From IMG/VR virus record IMGVR_UViG_3300044946_000057, positions 1 to 47,542 of that record: a DNA stretch of 47,542 nucleotides. One strand, 5' to 3'. Each line of letters opens with the position of its first letter. Positions within the stretch are counted from its first letter, which is position 1. Positions 16,090 to 23,397 of the stretch are shown piece after piece. Made by a program: the position numbers and the translations under genes. Below the pieces are notes generated by a model. The model did not search any database. It was given only the letters and a program-made list of their open reading frames with translations, and was not told where the DNA came from. Source of the DNA: a virus.

Positions 16090-17451
16090 TCATTTGCTAG
16101 CCGCCCGCCCCGCAAACACGTGCTCCGCCCATCCCGGTCGATAGCCTTTCGATCGCCCGAACTCGCGCAGCTCATCAAGCGACTTGATGCGCCCCTGCTC
16201 GCGTCGCGCAGTTTTGCGCTGAATATCGGTGATCTCCACCAGCTCGCCATCTTTCTCGACGACCTTGGATCGGGGAGCTACTTTGAAGGCTGCACCACAA
16301 TTGCAGCACAGCAGCGCTCGCGATGAAGACGCGGCGAAACACGAAGGGCATACGCGCACGGAGATCGCTGCCTTGCGTTTACGCCGCGTCTCATCGTAGG
16401 TCAGCGCCCAGGTGGGCTCATCGATCGGCCGACCGAAGCGCTCGCAGTTGCCCGCATGATCCAGGATCACTGCAAATTCTTTTCCCGGACACGGACGCAG
16501 GAGCCGCCCGCACATCTGCCTCCACAGTCCGAGTGATTGCGTGGGACGCAGAATGATCCCGACGTGCGCCCCTGGCAGGTCCACGCCCTCGACGAAGATA
16601 TCGCACGAGGTGATGACTTGAAGCGCGCCGCGCCTGAAATTGGCGAGCGCCTCGCGCCGCAGTTCGCGATCCATGCCGCCCTTCATCATCAGCGCTCGAT
16701 ACCCGGCTTTACGAAATTGCTGCGCGACATCCGCCGCGTGCTTAATAGACACGCAGAATACTAACGCTGGTTTGCCGTCGGCGTGCTGCTTGTAGTGCCA
16801 TAGCGCATCGCCTGTCACGGAAGGCTTATTCGAGCGGGCCTCAGTTTCTGATAGTAGATATTCTCCATACTTCGTGTGCAGGCCAGATATGTCGATTGTC
16901 GGGGGCGCCCACACTCGCGCCGGCGCCAAGTATTCTGGTGTCAGAGCCTCCACCGTTGGGCCGAGCACCAGTTTGTCGAACATCGTCGCCAGCCCTTCTC
17001 CGCTGGCGCGTATCGGTGTCGCAGTCACGCCCAAGCGTTTCGCCGCGCTCCACGCCTTGAAAATTTCTTCCCAACTGCCGGCTCGCGCGTGGTGAGCTTC
17101 ATCGATCACGACCAAGTCAGGCACCGGCACATCATTCAGACGGCGAACCAGAGTCTGTACTGAGCACAACATCACCGGAGCGCGGCGGCGTGCGTAGCCA
17201 GCGGCGATCACATCGCACTCGACTTCCACATCGCTCAGGGCCTGGTGGATCTGGTCAATCAGCTCGATCCGGTGTGCGAGGATCGCTACGACGTTGCCGC
17301 GCTGCTGCGCTCCGTGGACGATTGATGAGAAGACGCGGGTCTTACCCGATCCGGTCGGTGCCACCAGGAGCGGCGCCTTGAACTTGTCGCGAAACGCCTG
17401 GCGTACAGGCTCGATCATCTGCGTCGTTTGGTAGGGACGCAGGGAAATCAT
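16090..17451 (-). CDS. DEAD/DEAH-type superfamily 2 helicase
   Basis: 453 aa from ATG 17451, placed where homology to the family begins (ISLRPYQ, the Q-like motif); the frame is open to 17622 but that part overlaps the HTH gene. Walker A APTGSGKT (about 31-38), DEAH (117-120), TATP (143-146) and the motif VI arginine finger in QMCGRLLR (312-319) are all present. A four-Cys zinc ribbon follows at about 368-385 (CPSC, CCNC). It probably remodels replication forks or recombination intermediates. Confidence 0.87.
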   Translation of the reverse strand: MISLRPYQTTQMIEPVRQAFRDKFKAPLLVAPTGSGKTRVFSSIVHGAQQRGNVVAILAHRIELIDQIHQALSDVEVECDVIAAGYARRRAPVMLCSVQTLVRRLNDVPVPDLVVIDEAHHARAGSWEEIFKAWSAAKRLGVTATPIRASGEGLATMFDKLVLGPTVEALTPEYLAPARVWAPPTIDISGLHTKYGEYLLSETEARSNKPSVTGDALWHYKQHADGKPALVFCVSIKHAADVAQQFRKAGYRALMMKGGMDRELRREALANFRRGALQVITSCDIFVEGVDLPGAHVGIILRPTQSLGLWRQMCGRLLRPCPGKEFAVILDHAGNCERFGRPIDEPTWALTYDETRRKRKAAISVRVCPSCFAASSSRALLCCNCGAAFKVAPRSKVVEKDGELVEITDIQRKTARREQGRIKSLDELREFGRSKGYRPGWAEHVFAGRAASK

Positions 17452-17566
17452 GCCGTCGACCCGGCTCTGACCTCCGAAAAAAGACCGGGTCGCAGCCGTC
17501 CGGGTCCAGTGTTCTGCAGGATCGGCGCAGACAAAATTACAAATGGCATGCAAAAAAAGGGCGAAA

Positions 17567-17776
17567 TCATTGCTTTTCCAGCCGATCCAGCCCGTTGATG
17601 ACTTTCTCCAGCGTGCGAACACGCGGATTGTTCAGTGGCTTGTTTTGCCGCATGAACTGGCTGAGCCACGAATAGGTCACCCCCAGCTTTGGGGCGATCT
17701 GCTCACGCGACATAACGGGGGAAAGTGCCGCGATACGCCCTCTTATGTCGCGAATGAGTTGCCCAAGCTCCTGCAT
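17567..17776 (-). CDS. Cro-like HTH protein
   Basis: 69 aa from ATG 17776. A helix-turn-helix is visible at about residues 22-45 (MSREQIAPKLGVTYSWLSQF). It is the first gene of the minus-strand replication operon and diverges from the repressor-like gene at 17875. Its promoter has a dyad operator between -35 and -10, and the predicted transcript starts at or next to the ATG. Position and size fit a Cro-like early regulator. Confidence 0.75.
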   Translation of the reverse strand: MQELGQLIRDIRGRIAALSPVMSREQIAPKLGVTYSWLSQFMRQNKPLNNPRVRTLEKVINGLDRLEKQ

Positions 17777-17783
17777 CAGGGTC

Positions 17784-17812
17784 AGTCTATTAGCAATATC
17801 TTGTTAATGCAA
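17784..17812 (-). promoter_or_regulatory. Leftward early promoter with embedded operator
   Basis: On the minus strand TTGCAT (17812-17807) and TAGACT (17789-17784) are 17 bp apart. Transcription would begin near 17777, one base from the ATG of the Cro-like gene, giving a leaderless message. The 14-bp dyad at 17792-17805 fills the spacer, so a bound repressor would block polymerase. Confidence 0.55.
17792..17805. promoter_or_regulatory. Switch operator 1 (AGCAA-N4-TTGTT)
   Basis: AGCAATATCTTGTT is an imperfect copy, one mismatch in the right arm, of the dyad found perfectly at 18259 and 18293. It lies between the divergent HTH genes, inside the leftward promoter. Confidence 0.7.
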
Positions 17813-17874
17813 ACCAGCGCTTGGCTCTTTCAGATACCCGCATATTGCTTTGCCCCGACTCTATCGTGGTTCCC

Positions 17875-18222
17875 ATGGCAGGGAAGCAGAACCGCGATGT
17901 GGGCGCGATCATCGCGGACAATATTCGCAAGCTACGCAAGGACCGACGATTGAGCCAGACCGAATTAGAGGTCCGTAGCGGGGTCAGTCAGACCATGGTG
18001 TCTGCTATAGAGCGCAACATCACCTCCGCCGCCGCTGACACTCTGGAGGCCCTTGCGAAGGCGTTGAACGTCGCGGTCTGGCAGCTCCAGGTAGACGGAC
18101 TGGCCGACGATCTGATCCTGAGCAACACCCTGCCGGACTTGGTCTACGCCTACCGCGACCTGCCGAAAGAAGATCGCGCTGCAATCGACGCCCTGATCGC
18201 CCGCCTCGCCCGTACTCCATAG
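17875..18222 (+). CDS. XRE-family repressor (CI-like)
   Basis: 115 aa from ATG 17875. The N-terminal half is a classic XRE helix-turn-helix: NIRKLRKDRRLSQTELEVRSGVSQTMVSAIER, shown here by its parts at about 16-47. There is no LexA/CI-type peptidase domain, so induction must work differently from lambda. Three dyad operators flank it. It probably maintains lysogeny by repressing the leftward replication promoter and the rightward early genes. Confidence 0.8.
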   Translation: MAGKQNRDVGAIIADNIRKLRKDRRLSQTELEVRSGVSQTMVSAIERNITSAAADTLEALAKALNVAVWQLQVDGLADDLILSNTLPDLVYAYRDLPKEDRAAIDALIARLARTP

Positions 18223-18258
18223 ACGTACTTCTCACTTTGCTGCGGTTGGCAGACTACT

Positions 18259-18272
18259 AGCAATAAATTGCT
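18259..18272. promoter_or_regulatory. Switch operator 2 (AGCAA-N4-TTGCT)
   Basis: AGCAATAAATTGCT is a perfect 5-4-5 inverted repeat in the gap between the repressor and the next rightward gene, 34 bp centre to centre from operator 3 (about three helical turns). Its right arm may double as a -35 box (TTGCTT). Confidence 0.7.
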
Positions 18273-18292
18273 TGTGTTCGTCGGCGTGGTGT

Positions 18293-18306
18293 AGCAATAT
18301 CTTGCT
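18293..18306. promoter_or_regulatory. Switch operator 3 (AGCAA-N4-TTGCT)
   Basis: AGCAATATCTTGCT is a perfect inverted repeat ending two bases before the ATG at 18308. It shares a 13-base identity (TAGCAATATCTTG) with operator 1. A protein here would block transcription or translation start of the 18308 gene. Confidence 0.72.
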
Positions 18307-18307
18307 C

Positions 18308-18517
18308 ATGTCCACAGCAGATCGCATGCATAACCCCATTCCCAGCATGCCTAGCGCGCGCCCGCATGTGTGGAGCGCACCGCAAGCCATCAACGACGCT
18401 GAGATCGGCGCGGCGCGGTACCGCAGTCACACGGACGATCGCATCTGGCCATTCGAACCGCTCGATTGGTTCTACATCAATTTTCTCGAAGCGCACTACG
18501 CGGCGGGTCTGTCGTGA
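18308..18517 (+). CDS. Hypothetical protein, 69 aa
   Basis: ATG at 18308 directly follows operator 3 and has no ribosome site; an upstream TTGCTT and TAGCAA pair 18 bp apart could give a nearly leaderless message. The product has a Pro-rich N-terminus and an aromatic C-terminus (IWPFEPLDWFYINFLEAHY). It is the first gene of the rightward operon after the switch. Family not recognised. Confidence 0.55.
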   Translation: MSTADRMHNPIPSMPSARPHVWSAPQAINDAEIGAARYRSHTDDRIWPFEPLDWFYINFLEAHYAAGLS

Positions 18518-18681
18518 ACGAATCCACCGACCCCAAACCGCTTGAGACCGTGCAGGACTTGAAGCGTCACCTCGCCATGCATCTGCCGCTGACCTCCGGC
18601 CAGCTCGAAGCGATTCAACTCGCGCTCGACGCCGCCTACGCGATGGGGCGCGTGTCGGTGCTAGAAGAGGAGGCAGCGTGA
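18514..18681 (+). CDS. Small helical protein, 55 aa
   Basis: GTG at 18514 overlaps the previous stop (GTGA). The product is helical and amphipathic (VQDLKRHLAMHLPLTSGQLE), with an acidic end. Coupled start/stop overlaps on both sides support translation. Function unknown. Confidence 0.5.
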   Translation: MNESTDPKPLETVQDLKRHLAMHLPLTSGQLEAIQLALDAAYAMGRVSVLEEEAA

Positions 18682-18854
18682 GCGTATCGGTGGACTTCGC
18701 CTTCATGCTCACGATGGGGGTGTTTGTCATTGTCTGCACTGGCTGGATCATTTACGAATGGCGACGCGACGCGAAGAAATTCCGCCGCGGCCTGCCGAAG
18801 CCAGACAAGGCCTGTCAACGCGATCACTATCGTGAATTCAGGGGAAAGGCATGA
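18678..18854 (+). CDS. Small single-pass membrane protein, 58 aa
   Basis: GTG at 18678 with GAGGAGG upstream, overlapping the previous stop. Residues about 6-26 form one hydrophobic segment (FAFMLTMGVFVIVCTGWIIY), followed by a basic cytoplasmic-type tail. It overlaps the exonuclease start (ATGA). Function unknown. Confidence 0.55.
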   Translation: MSVSVDFAFMLTMGVFVIVCTGWIIYEWRRDAKKFRRGLPKPDKACQRDHYREFRGKA

Positions 18855-19690
18855 GCAATCTACTCATCATGACATCCGATCAGTATCACGCCGACCCGGC
18901 CCCCCAGGCCTCACTCTCGGCCTCGATCGCAAAGATTCTGATCGAACAGTCGCCGCTGCATGCGATGATGGCGCACCCGCGCCTGAATCCGAATTACGAG
19001 CCAGAAGAGGACAGCCGCTTTGATTTAGGATCAGCCGCGCACGCCATGCTGTTGGAGCGCGACGCGACAAAGATCTTGTGGGTCGAGGCGGATGACTGGC
19101 GCACCAAGGTGGCAAAAGAGATTCGCGAGGCCGCTCGCGCATGCAAGCTTCTGCCGGTGCTGGCGAAGTATCAGCCAGCGCTGAAAGCAATGGTCTCAAA
19201 GGCGCAGGCTTGCGTCGCCGACTCGGAGCTTGCCGGGATCTTCGATCATGGGATGCCGGAGCGCACGATTCTATGGAAGGAAGAAAACGGCGTGTTCTGC
19301 CGCGCGCGCTTGGACCTCACCGACATGCACGTCGTGCTCGACTACAAGTCCACCGAGAACGCCGAGCCCGAAGCCTTCATCCGGCAGATCGGACGCATGG
19401 CTTATGACGTACAGGCTGAATTTTATACCCGTGGTATGGCGAACATCGGCGAGGACACGCGTTTCGTATTCCTCGCGCAGGAGATCACGCCACCGTATGC
19501 CTGCTCACTGATCGCGTTGTCGAATGCGTATCGCGAGATCGGACAGATGAAGGTCGAACGTGCAATTCGCGTGTGGGGCGAGTGCATGGCGGCGCAGAAG
19601 TGGCCCGGGTATCCGATGCAGATCCACTACGCCGAGCCAAGCGCGTGGCAGTTGAACGAAATGGCTGGTTACAGCGAGGAGGCGGCGTGA
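18851..19690 (+). CDS. PD-(D/E)XK exonuclease (RecE/exonuclease VIII-like)
   Basis: 279 aa. This family degrades double-stranded DNA ends to start single-strand annealing recombination. GSAAHAMLLE (about 60-69) is a hallmark segment. RARLDLTD (151-158), LDYKST (163-168, the D-x-K core) and QAEFY (188-192) complete the nuclease site. It is followed by a small gene and then an AAA ATPase, a typical phage recombination module. Confidence 0.85.
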   Translation: MSNLLIMTSDQYHADPAPQASLSASIAKILIEQSPLHAMMAHPRLNPNYEPEEDSRFDLGSAAHAMLLERDATKILWVEADDWRTKVAKEIREAARACKLLPVLAKYQPALKAMVSKAQACVADSELAGIFDHGMPERTILWKEENGVFCRARLDLTDMHVVLDYKSTENAEPEAFIRQIGRMAYDVQAEFYTRGMANIGEDTRFVFLAQEITPPYACSLIALSNAYREIGQMKVERAIRVWGECMAAQKWPGYPMQIHYAEPSAWQLNEMAGYSEEAA

Positions 19691-19926
19691 GTTATCTGTA
19701 CGAAAAACTCCGACCAATTGAGCAGGACGGGCGATTGGGGAAGTACGCGCCAATTATCGAAGCGTTGATTGATCTGGCCGCGAGTCAAGACGCCAATCGC
19801 TCCGCACTTAATGTCTTAGTGGATTTGGAAAGACTCACTCATAACCCCGGTGTTAACCGTGATTTCATTGCTCAGTCGGCAGCGGTCTGGAAGCGTGTTC
19901 GCGAACTGCTGTTGGTGTCGCGATGA
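19687..19926 (+). CDS. Small helical protein in recombination operon, 79 aa
   Basis: GTG at 19687 overlaps the exonuclease stop and has GAGGAGG upstream. The product is helical (ALIDLAASQDANRSALNVLV) and overlaps the ATPase start by four bases. It could be an accessory factor of the recombination pair; no motif recognised. Confidence 0.6.
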   Translation: MSYLYEKLRPIEQDGRLGKYAPIIEALIDLAASQDANRSALNVLVDLERLTHNPGVNRDFIAQSAAVWKRVRELLLVSR

Positions 19927-20867
19927 CCTATCAAATCAAAGACAGTCTCTCCGTCCAGTTCACCAAGGCTCCCGCCATTGCCATCGCCGGACCCAGCGGG
20001 TCCGGCAAGACGGAATCGGCGATGCGCCTCGCCCGCGGCTACTGCGGCAACAGCAAAAAGTTCGTCGTGATTGACACTGAAGAAAAGCGCGCGCTGTACA
20101 AGAAGTCGCGCTATCAGCCGTGGGACTGGATCGACTTTCAGCCCCCTTTTGCGCCAGAGAACTACGTCGAAGTGCTGGAGACCGCGAAGGCCTATGCCGC
20201 AGTGATCGTCGATAGTGGCTCGCACGAGTACGCCGGCCAAGGCGGACTGCAGGATATCCAGGCCGCTACGCTTGAGCGAATGGCAAAAGGAAACGAGAGC
20301 CGCATGGAGGCTCTGACTGCGCCGTCGTGGAAGGATGCCAAGCATCGGCACAAGGCGAAGCTGATGTCGTATCTGATCCGCTATCCGACGCTACTGATCG
20401 TGTGCCTGCGCGCGGAGCCGAAGGTGAAGTTCGTCAAGGTCATGAAAGACGGGCGTGAGCGCACTGAGATTGTGGATGCTGGTTACGTGCCCATCTGCGA
20501 AAAGATGTTCATGTACGAAATGCTGGTCGGGTGCATGATGACCGCCGACAACGCTGGCGTGCCGATGCACATCAAGCGCCTTGAGCCGGATCTGGAGCCA
20601 GTGTTCCTCGCTGGCAAACAGATCGACGAGACGACCGGCCAGCGCCTGGCCGAGTGGTCGAATTCTAAGGCGCTGGCCGAGACTCTCACCAAAGAGCAGG
20701 TCGATAAGCTCATCGACGACATGGACGTTGAGACAGCCGAGCAGCTTGAGACGGCCTACGCCGCCGCGCGCGAGGCATGCCGGAAGGTCAATGACCGCGC
20801 CTCGCGCGATCGGGTGCGCAAAGTGTACGAGCAGTTCAAGGCCGGGATGACCGAGGGCGAGGTATGA
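19923..20867 (+). CDS. AAA-family ATPase, recombination (Sak4/RecA-like)
   Basis: 314 aa. Walker A GPSGSGKT is at about 23-30 and Walker B AVIVDSGSHEY at about 93-103. The short RecA-like core with KDAKHRHKAKLMSYLI and a DETTGQRLAEWSN segment fits the phage nucleotide-binding (AAA_24) group, which includes single-strand annealing partners of RecE-like nucleases. The last 60 residues are charged and helical. It is coupled to the exonuclease gene and the HTH gene at 20864. Confidence 0.8.
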   Translation: MTYQIKDSLSVQFTKAPAIAIAGPSGSGKTESAMRLARGYCGNSKKFVVIDTEEKRALYKKSRYQPWDWIDFQPPFAPENYVEVLETAKAYAAVIVDSGSHEYAGQGGLQDIQAATLERMAKGNESRMEALTAPSWKDAKHRHKAKLMSYLIRYPTLLIVCLRAEPKVKFVKVMKDGRERTEIVDAGYVPICEKMFMYEMLVGCMMTADNAGVPMHIKRLEPDLEPVFLAGKQIDETTGQRLAEWSNSKALAETLTKEQVDKLIDDMDVETAEQLETAYAAAREACRKVNDRASRDRVRKVYEQFKAGMTEGEV

Positions 20868-21103
20868 GAGGCAGCGAGCCAAAGCTATCCGCGGGCGAGC
20901 GCTTCGAGCTTCGCCTGTATCGAGAATCAGGCATGTCGATCAGGCAGTGCGCCGACTACTTCGATGTGAGCCAGCAGACGGTGTACCGCATTCTGGCCGA
21001 CTTCCGGGCTCGCATCGGGGTGGAGAAACTGAAGAATCCGCGTCGTGCTCGCGCACATCTGTTCGGTCACGCTGCCCGTAGAAATTTTGCGACCTCTCAA
21101 TGA
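20864..21103 (+). CDS. HTH protein, 79 aa
   Basis: ATG at 20864 overlaps the ATPase stop. A recombinase/transposase-type HTH is visible at about 22-45 (SGMSIRQCADYFDVSQQTVY), followed by a basic tail. It may be a regulator of the early operon. A short hairpin follows its stop. Confidence 0.65.
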   Translation: MRGSEPKLSAGERFELRLYRESGMSIRQCADYFDVSQQTVYRILADFRARIGVEKLKNPRRARAHLFGHAARRNFATSQ

Positions 21104-21105
21104 TA

Positions 21106-21128
21106 AGCGACACTCGCTATAGCTTTTA
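21106..21128 (+). terminator. Weak terminator-like hairpin
   Basis: AGCGA-CAC-TCGCT, followed about five bases later by a short T-run (GCTTTTAG), comes right after the HTH gene stop. The stem is only 5 bp, so termination would be partial. Confidence 0.3.
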
Positions 21129-21142
21129 GCGGTCAAAACGAC

Positions 21143-21220
21143 CTCAATATGTTGATCTTTCTCAATATACCTTATGCGAAGCAAAAAGTTGGTATTCTAT
21201 GACCAATGAGAGGTCAATAT
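21143..21220. promoter_or_regulatory. Repeated TCAATAT boxes before the DUF3653-like gene
   Basis: CTCAATAT occurs at 21143 and 21161, 18 bp apart, and GTCAATAT at 21213. The first is preceded by GAC and the last by GAG, giving a GACCTC/GAGGTC mirror. These could be operator sites for the adjacent HTH proteins; a TTGATC box lies between the first two. No clean promoter could be assigned. Confidence 0.35.
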
Positions 21221-21571
21221 TTACTCCAGTCCGCCAAGGAGATAGCTCGTATCTGCGGGGTGGATCTGAGCACCGCGCGAAGATGGCGCCGGGGGGCAAT
21301 ATGCCCGCCCCGGTATGCGCTCGCCATGCTCACCGGAGATCTGGGAGTTTTCTCAGATTATTGGAGGGGTTGGAGCATTCGCGGGGAGCACATCGTCAGC
21401 CCAGAACAGTGGCTGATCCGGCGCAACGACGCCCTGGCGGTCTCGCTGATGCATGCCCAGATAGCAGCCCTCAAGCGCGAGCTGCGCGAGACCAAAGCCT
21501 CCCTGGAAGCCGCCAAGAGCGGCATGGAAGAGCAGCCCACTCCCGGAGAATGGGATGTACAGGTCGGCTGA
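21206..21571 (+). CDS. DUF3653-like phage regulatory protein
   Basis: 121 aa from ATG 21206. N-terminal HTH-like part (AKEIARICGVDLSTARRWRR, about 10-29), then the WRGWSIRGEHIVSPEQWLI segment (about 53-71) typical of DUF3653-type phage proteins, and a coiled C-terminus. Likely DNA-binding regulator. No strong ribosome site is visible, and its start lies within repeated boxes that may be autoregulatory. Confidence 0.65.
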   Translation: MRGQYLLQSAKEIARICGVDLSTARRWRRGAICPPRYALAMLTGDLGVFSDYWRGWSIRGEHIVSPEQWLIRRNDALAVSLMHAQIAALKRELRETKASLEAAKSGMEEQPTPGEWDVQVG

Positions 21572-21654
21572 GAGGTCGCACTGTAAAATATTTCAGCCCG
21601 TCCCCTCTATCCGTAAGTCAGTCGCGTCGCCTCTCAGGGCAGCATTAGCGAAAG

Positions 21655-21667
21655 GCGCATGTTGCGC
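21655..21667. other. Small hairpin in intergenic gap
   Basis: GCGCA-TGT-TGCGC lies 15 bases before the 21682 start. It could affect message stability or translation of the following membrane-protein gene; no T-run, so not a terminator. Confidence 0.25.
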
Positions 21668-21681
21668 GATGAGGTGCTCAG

Positions 21682-21855
21682 ATGAAAATTCACTGGAAAG
21701 ATATTCCCTGGAAAGAGTGGCTGGTGCTGATTGTCTTCGTGGCCGCTGCGGCCTGGATCGACGCGCATCACACCAAGCCCACTCCCGAAGAGGCCTGCCG
21801 CTTCACGTGGCAGCCGTCGTGTCTGAAGGCTCCGGCCCCTAACCCACCGGGATAA
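21682..21855 (+). CDS. Small membrane-anchored protein, 57 aa
   Basis: ATG at 21682 with GAGG seven bases upstream. One hydrophobic segment (WLVLIVFVAAAAWIDA, about 13-28) is followed by a Pro/Cys-containing tail that would face the periplasm (two Cys about 12 residues apart). Function unknown; a spanin-like or exclusion role is possible but not shown. Confidence 0.55.
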   Translation: MKIHWKDIPWKEWLVLIVFVAAAAWIDAHHTKPTPEEACRFTWQPSCLKAPAPNPPG

Positions 21856-21873
21856 CCCATAGGGAGTTGACAG

Positions 21874-22047
21874 ATGAATCTATGGATACTGGTCACATTT
21901 TTGCTGCTGCTCTCGGCGGCGCTGTGCGCCCTGAAGTCAGCGGGCAAGGTGCGCTTGGGCTGGTTCTGGTGTGTGCTGCCCGGGGCGATACCTATCGTGA
22001 TCGCTGCGGGGCTGGGGATCTGCGCCGCCATTCTTTATTCGGGCTGA
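21874..22047 (+). CDS. Small two-pass membrane protein, 57 aa
   Basis: ATG at 21874, with AGGGAG upstream. Two hydrophobic segments (about 2-19 and 31-55) are joined by a short basic loop (KSAGKVRLG). This topology is holin-like, but it lies in the early block far from the other lysis-type genes, so an exclusion or early membrane role is equally likely. Confidence 0.55.
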   Translation: MNLWILVTFLLLLSAALCALKSAGKVRLGWFWCVLPGAIPIVIAAGLGICAAILYSG

Positions 22048-22080
22048 GTCAGGGTTGGCCACAGAAACGGAGCAACTGAA

Positions 22081-22602
22081 GTGAGAGGTTTTGCAGCGAT
22101 TGGATTGGTGAACCCGAAGTGCCGAGAGAACGTCGGCAGTGTCCTGCGCGCGGCAGGCTGCTACGAGGCGTCGCTGGTCGTTATCTCCGGCAGGCGCCCG
22201 GATCACTATATGGGACGCATCAATACAGACACACAGAAGGCTTACAGGAACATCCCGACATTGAGGGTGCCTGACGTATTCGACGCGATTCCGTTCGACT
22301 GTGTGCCCGTGTGCGTCGAGCTGCTGGAGGAATCTAGGAGCCTTGTCAACTTCGTTCACCCGGAGCGCGCGTTCTACATCTTTGGCCCGGAAGACGGGAC
22401 ATTGGGAAAGGCTATCACCGACCGTTGCAAGGTCTGCATCCAGGTGCCAACGCGGTTCTGCATGAATCTGGCCGCAACGGCGAATGTCGTGCTCTACGAC
22501 CGACTGGCGAAACAAATTCGGGAATCGTCTAGCGGTAGGACATCGGCCTTTGGCGCCGGCAACGCAGGTTCGATCCCTGCTTCCCGAACCATTGCGGCCT
22601 AA
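22081..22602 (+). CDS. SPOUT (TrmH/TrmL-like) RNA 2'-O-methyltransferase
   Basis: 173 aa from GTG 22081. SpoU motif 1 is NPKCRENVGSVLRAAG (about 11-26), motif 2 is FGPEDGTLGK (101-110), and motif 3 is CMNLAATANVVLYD (127-140), together forming the SAM-binding trefoil knot. The enzyme core ends near residue 146. The next 26 codons to the stop at 22600-22602 come mainly from the tRNA-Gln gene that begins at 22518, with no stop between. It therefore overlaps an RNA gene on the same strand and may act on that tRNA. Confidence 0.8.
   Translation: MRGFAAIGLVNPKCRENVGSVLRAAGCYEASLVVISGRRPDHYMGRINTDTQKAYRNIPTLRVPDVFDAIPFDCVPVCVELLEESRSLVNFVHPERAFYIFGPEDGTLGKAITDRCKVCIQVPTRFCMNLAATANVVLYDRLAKQIRESSSGRTSAFGAGNAGSIPASRTIAA
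22518..22591 (+). tRNA. tRNA-Gln (anticodon UUG)
   Basis: A full cloverleaf folds by eye: acceptor TCGGGAA/TTCCCGA, D stem GTC/GAC with loop TAGCGGTAG, anticodon stem TCGGC/GCCGG (one G-T pair) with loop CTTTGGC, T stem GCAGG/CCTGC with loop TTCGATC, and discriminator A. The anticodon TTG is at 22550-22552. The CCA end is encoded (22589-22591). It lies within the 3' end of the RNA methyltransferase frame and is co-transcribed with it. Confidence 0.95.
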
Positions 22603-22632
22603 GCATCATCTTCCCAAAGAACAGAGGACGAA

Positions 22633-22962
22633 ATGAAAGACGAAGACAGGCAACTGATCGAACAAATCCTGAATGCAGCCGGTACGGCTGGTATCCAGGG
22701 TTTCCATTATATGGTGCGCTATCATCTCATCGGCGGCATCACGCAAGCACTCGGCTCATTGATGCTGATGGCTCTTAGCCTCTGGGTATTCAGACTGCTG
22801 CTGTCGTGGAAGGTGCGGCACGATGACGCGCATATCCCGCGTGGCTTCGCAATAGTTGCTCTGTGCGGCCTGACAATCGCGTGGGTCTTCATGCTGTTCG
22901 ATGGCATACAGGAAGCGCTGGCTCCAGAGGGCGCAGCGATCATCAGCCTTTTGCATCATTAG
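22633..22962 (+). CDS. Membrane protein, 109 aa
   Basis: ATG at 22633 with GAGGACGAA upstream. Two hydrophobic segments are visible at about 36-56 (ITQALGSLMLMALSLWVFRL) and 71-92 (FAIVALCGLTIAWVFMLF), with a charged loop between. It lies between the tRNA and the nucleotidyltransferase-like gene. Function unknown. Confidence 0.65.
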   Translation: MKDEDRQLIEQILNAAGTAGIQGFHYMVRYHLIGGITQALGSLMLMALSLWVFRLLLSWKVRHDDAHIPRGFAIVALCGLTIAWVFMLFDGIQEALAPEGAAIISLLHH

Positions 22963-22983
22963 AGTTGATCGAAGTAGGAGATC

Positions 22984-23370
22984 ATGTTGAATAAGCCGTG
23001 GTCAATCAATAAGGCCGTAGAACTTTGCAAAAAGATCGAGGCCGTTTGCCCAAAGTATGGCTGTCATGTCGCGCTAACAGGAGGCACGCTATACAAGGAT
23101 GGGTTCAGGAAGGACTGCGATATCCTGTTCTACCGTATCCGACAAGTCGATGAGATCGACCTAGCCGGCCTCATAAACGCTCTGGCAGGCATCGGATTGG
23201 TAAAGATCAGTGGCTTTGGCTGGTGTCACAAGTTCACCTACGAAGGCATGCCAGTCGATGGTTTTATGCCAGAAGCTCCCGATGGTCAGTATGAGACCGA
23301 ACAGCATCCGACTGAAAGCAAGATCAATCCGCTACCAGCGATTCTGGCCGAAGCAGATATCGAATTTTAG
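22984..23370 (+). CDS. Nucleotidyltransferase-fold protein
   Basis: 128 aa, ATG at 22984 after GGAG. HVALTGGTLYKDGFRKDCDI (about 28-47) matches the nucleotidyltransferase active-site layout GG...DxD, with the paired acids in KDCDILFY. The rest (ISGFGWCHKFTYEGMPVDGF) completes a small substrate domain. Such short phage proteins are usually unannotated; possible substrates are tRNA, protein or a small molecule. Its closeness to the tRNA and RNA methyltransferase suggests RNA, as inference only. Confidence 0.6.
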   Translation: MLNKPWSINKAVELCKKIEAVCPKYGCHVALTGGTLYKDGFRKDCDILFYRIRQVDEIDLAGLINALAGIGLVKISGFGWCHKFTYEGMPVDGFMPEAPDGQYETEQHPTESKINPLPAILAEADIEF

Positions 23371-23397
23371 TCCGCAAACGCTAAAGTAGAGGACCGT

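Noticed and set aside
17452-17622. N-terminal extension of the helicase
   Set aside because: It overlaps the HTH gene, does not look like helicase sequence, and the conserved part begins at ATG 17451.
22520-22602. C-terminal SSSGRTSAFGAGNAGSIPAS tail read as a protein domain
   Set aside because: This string is the well-known false translation of a tRNA gene; it is described as tRNA overlap instead.
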